A stretch of 64,000 nucleotides of DNA from NCBI GenBank assembly GCA_934167485.1, contig CAKPKL010000006.1, positions 1-64,000 of the forward strand, in the 5' to 3' direction. This stretch comes from an uncultured Bacilli bacterium. Lineage in GTDB: Bacteria; Bacillota_I; Bacilli_A; RF39; UBA660. Each line of letters starts with the position of its first letter. Position 1 is the stretch's first letter. This document shows positions 61,362-64,000 of this stretch, in pieces. The notes below the pieces were generated by a model. That model was given only the letters and a program-made list of their open reading frames with translations. It was not told where the DNA came from and did not search any database. Made by a program: the position numbers and the translations under genes.

Positions 61362-62440
61362 TAGTCACCCATATAATCACGAAGTTTACGAGAACGAGAA
61401 GGATGTCTAAGTTTACGAAGAGCTTTTGCTTCTATTTGTCTTATTCTCTCTCTTGTTACTCCAAACATTTGACCAACTTCTTCTAGAGTTCTTGGTTTAC
61501 CATCTTCTAGGCCAAATCTTAATCTAATTACTTTTTCTTCTCTTTCTGTTAAAGTTTCTAATACTTGACTAATTTCATCTTTTAACATTTCATTAGTAGC
61601 AAACTCTTCAGGACTTAAATTTCTCTCGTCTTTAATGAAATCACCTAAATGTGAATCATCCTCTTCTCCTATTGGAGTTTCTAAGCTGACTGGATCTTGA
61701 CTAATTTTATATATTTCTCTTACTTTTTCTACAGAAGTATTCATTTTTTTAGCAAGTTCTTCCTCACTTGGTTCACGATTAAGCTCAAGTGTTAATTGTC
61801 TTTGAACACGAGCAAGTTTATTTATTGTTTCTACCATATGAACTGGTACACGAATTGTACGTGCTTGATCTGCTATTGCACGTGTTATAGCTTGTCTAAT
61901 CCACCATGTAGCATATGTTGAAAATTTATAACCTTTACTTACATCAAATTTATCTACTGCTTTCATAAGTCCAATATTTCCTTCTTGGATTAAATCAAGA
62001 AATAGCATACCACGACCAACATATCTTTTAGCTATACTAACAACTAAACGTAAATTAGCCTCAGCTAGTATATTTTTTGCTTCTTCATCACCTGCAGTAA
62101 TTCTATCTGCAAGTGCACCCTCTTCATCAAGAGTTAATAATTTTATTTGTCCAATTTCTTTTAAATACATTCTAACTGGATCATTTATAGTTAAGTCTTT
62201 AGTAAGCGAATTATCATCCAAAAGTAATTTATCAGCACTTTCTTCCTCTTCTTCACTTTCACTTACAACAGCTATATTATTTTCATTAAATACATTATAT
62301 AATTCATCCAAGCTATCAGCGTCAAGATCAAGACCTTTTAGAGAGGTTGCTAACTCCTCATAAGTTATAATTCCTTTTTCTTTACCTTTTTTTACTAATT
62401 CTTGTTTTCTTTGTTCAAATGTTTTTATTTCATCTATCAT
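61361..62440 (-). CDS. rpoD: RpoD (SigA), primary sigma factor
   Basis: 359 residues. Region 1.1 short form, region 2 (NLRLVVSIAKRYVGRGMLFL, FSTYATWWIRQAITRAIADQ), region 3 (VHMVETINKLARVQRQL) and region 4 with helix-turn-helix (TLEEVGQMFGVTRERIRQIE). The start follows AAGGAGAGAAG inside the last codons of dnaG (11-base overlap). Recognises the TTGACA/TATAAT promoters seen elsewhere in the window. Confidence 0.98.
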   Translation of the reverse strand: MIDEIKTFEQRKQELVKKGKEKGIITYEELATSLKGLDLDADSLDELYNVFNENNIAVVSESEEEEESADKLLLDDNSLTKDLTINDPVRMYLKEIGQIKLLTLDEEGALADRITAGDEEAKNILAEANLRLVVSIAKRYVGRGMLFLDLIQEGNIGLMKAVDKFDVSKGYKFSTYATWWIRQAITRAIADQARTIRVPVHMVETINKLARVQRQLTLELNREPSEEELAKKMNTSVEKVREIYKISQDPVSLETPIGEEDDSHLGDFIKDERNLSPEEFATNEMLKDEISQVLETLTEREEKVIRLRFGLEDGKPRTLEEVGQMFGVTRERIRQIEAKALRKLRHPSRSRKLRDYMGD

Positions 62441-64000
62441 ACTCTTCTTCTCTCCTTCTTTTATACTCTATTTTTTTATTAGCAAGTTCAATTCTTTTTT
62501 CTAAATTAACCTCTTTAGCTATTTTATTTTTATATATATTACTTATCTGTTTTTCATTATATTCTCTAATATTATTTAAATAGTCATCTATCGCATCATA
62601 ATTAACTTCATCACTTAAATCTAAATTAGTTATATCCCCTATTGCTTTTATAGAATCTATATCATCACCAAGAAAAGTTATAAAATCTGCTACATTTATA
62701 TATCCATTTTCTTTATAAAAGTAATCTATTTGAAAAGCTAATTGCCTATAAAGTTCTGTAGGCATATGTGTTATCTTTTTTTCATACATTTTTATTACTT
62801 CTTTATCAATTAACATATAATATAACAAATACATTTCTGATTTAACATACTTGTCCATTTTTATTTTAGTATTTCTTTTTACTTCTATTTTTATAGGTTC
62901 TTTTTCTTTCAATTTACTTTTTAATAAATTAATATCTAATTTAGTTTCCTCACTTAATTTATTTATACTAATTTCTCTTAATATATCGTCATCTATATTA
63001 TTTATTTCTTCTATCATTTTATTTACATAATTAGATAGTTCTAAGGAATTATTTAAGTTATATTCTTTTTTTAATAATGTTTCTTTAAATTCCATCAAAT
63101 CCATAGGATTATTTATTTTATTTAAAAAAGCTTCTTTTCCATTTTTTAAAATATATTCATCAGGATCACTATTATTTTCTAATCTCATTATTTTAGGTAT
63201 TATACCTAACTTACCTAGTTCTTCTATCGCACTTTTAGTACCTTTAAGTCCTGCATCATCACCATCAAAACAAAGTATTACATCACTAGATAATTTTCTA
63301 ATAAGCATAGCTTGTTCACTACCAAATGCAGTACCTAGTGCAGCAACACAATTTTTAACACCTATAGTATAAGCTCTTATTACATCCATAGGTCCTTCCA
63401 TAATTATTATAGATTTTTTCTTTCTACACTCTTCTTTAGCTCTATGATAGTTATATAAAAGTTCTCTTTTCTTAAATATATCTGTTTCTTTAGAATTTAT
63501 ATATTTATTTTCTTTTTCACCATTATAAACTCTTCCATTATAACCAATAACTTTACCGTTTAAATCATATAAAGGAAACATAATTCTATTTCGATATACA
63601 TCATTTAATACATAATTATTTTCATTTACTAAACCACTTTTAATTAAAATATCATCACTATATTTTTTGGACTTTAATAATTTAGTTAATACATCTTTTT
63701 CATTTAAAGAAAGTCCTATACCGAATTCTTTTATAGTAACATCATCAAGTGATCTATTATGTAAATATTCTTTTGCTTTTTTACCTAATTCTGTATTTAT
63801 ATTGTTTTGATAAAATTTAAAACTTAATTCATAAATATCATATAAGTCTTGATGTTTATTTTTAGTAGTTATTTTACCTATATCTAATGATATACCAACC
63901 ATATCAGCACATTTCTTTACTGCCTCTATAAAGCTGATATTTTCATAATCTTGAATGAATTTAAATACATTACCAGTCGCGCCACATGAAAAACAAGTAT
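62430..64000 (-). CDS. dnaG: DnaG primase, 5' end outside the window
   Basis: The gene continues through 64000; codons 63998-63903 already encode TCFSCGATGNVFKFIQDYEN, the end of the CHC2 zinc finger, so the apparent ATG at 63902 is internal. Then the RNA-polymerase-like N-domain, TOPRIM (IIMEGPMDVIRAY, LCFDGDDAG) and a C-terminal helicase-binding region of about 140 residues. Makes RNA primers at the replication fork. First visible gene of the dnaG-rpoD-trmK macromolecular-synthesis operon. Confidence 0.96.
   Translation of the reverse strand, partial: TCFSCGATGNVFKFIQDYENISFIEAVKKCADMVGISLDIGKITTKNKHQDLYDIYELSFKFYQNNINTELGKKAKEYLHNRSLDDVTIKEFGIGLSLNEKDVLTKLLKSKKYSDDILIKSGLVNENNYVLNDVYRNRIMFPLYDLNGKVIGYNGRVYNGEKENKYINSKETDIFKKRELLYNYHRAKEECRKKKSIIIMEGPMDVIRAYTIGVKNCVAALGTAFGSEQAMLIRKLSSDVILCFDGDDAGLKGTKSAIEELGKLGIIPKIMRLENNSDPDEYILKNGKEAFLNKINNPMDLMEFKETLLKKEYNLNNSLELSNYVNKMIEEINNIDDDILREISINKLSEETKLDINLLKSKLKEKEPIKIEVKRNTKIKMDKYVKSEMYLLYYMLIDKEVIKMYEKKITHMPTELYRQLAFQIDYFYKENGYINVADFITFLGDDIDSIKAIGDITNLDLSDEVNYDAIDDYLNNIREYNEKQISNIYKNKIAKEVNLEKRIELANKKIEYKRRREEEYDR

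Noticed and set aside
62430..63902. DnaG starting at the ATG at 63902
   Set aside because: The frame is open to the window edge and encodes the end of the CHC2 zinc finger upstream of that ATG.

Overview
The window is a very AT-rich bacterial chromosome segment from a low-GC Bacillota, best placed as an endospore-forming member of the class Bacilli. Supporting genes are cotE (Bacillus-type outer spore coat protein), yunB, two alpha/beta-type small acid-soluble spore proteins, a Bacillus-style LexA with the CGAAC-N4-GTTCG operator type, and Bacilli gene orders (yqeG-yqeH, rpsP-khpA, cdsA-rseP, dnaG-rpoD-trmK). TGA, TAA and TAG all end genes, so the code is standard. The BspA-type surface protein, prepilin-like proteins and hybrid sensor kinases resemble uncultured gut Bacilli; that placement is inference. 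Nearly every gene is on the minus strand. The plus-strand exceptions are lexA, a DUF5661-like gene, a CBS-domain gene and the RNA fragment at the left edge.

Layout. 1-112: 3' end of a structured RNA, probably tmRNA. 0.2-3.8 kb: folD, two unknown genes, yqeH, yqeG. 3.9-4.8 kb: lexA and a divergent 47-residue membrane peptide, each promoter carrying its own LexA box. 4.8-11.8 kb: rdgB, a nucleotidyltransferase, truB, a compact proS, cysS and an unknown lipoprotein. 12.0-13.4 kb: two tRNA pairs (Thr-Gln and Ile-Glu) around an unknown protein. 13.5-22.5 kb: ABC exporter, rseP, cdsA, khpA, rpsP, cotE, a zinc-ribbon membrane protein, miaB and a DUF5661-like gene. 22.5-27 kb: lone receiver, 7-TM hybrid kinase and adenylate-forming enzyme.

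27-40.5 kb is an accessory block of small-molecule 'house-cleaning' and resistance-like genes: a NUDIX protein with a LeuRS-editing-like N-terminus, CYTH, HelD, S51 peptidase, GNATs, a second HAM1, an APH-like kinase, more NUDIX, DHH and alkaline-phosphatase-fold enzymes, and a three-gene ABC exporter. A striking tandem structured leader RNA with two terminators precedes one GNAT gene. 40.5-46.8 kb holds two more hybrid kinases and a second adenylate-forming enzyme, a paralogous copy of the 22.5-27 kb module. 47-50 kb: SASP genes, thiI and a decayed prepilin gene. 50-58.9 kb: envelope and sporulation genes (TPM protein, zinc-ribbon proteins, yutD, DUF4015 glycosidase, yunB, CBS, RDD, ftsW/spoVE). 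59-60.6 kb: a prepilin-BspA leucine-rich-repeat fusion. 60.7-64 kb: trmK, rpoD and dnaG, which runs off the right edge.

Most interesting candidates: the SOS-controlled divergent micropeptide at lexA; the tandem leader RNA near 39.8-40.0 kb; the duplicated kinase/adenylate-forming-enzyme module with A/T-rich palindromes in both promoter regions; and the free-standing LeuRS-CP1-like/NUDIX fusion. Family assignments come from recognised motifs; no database search was run.
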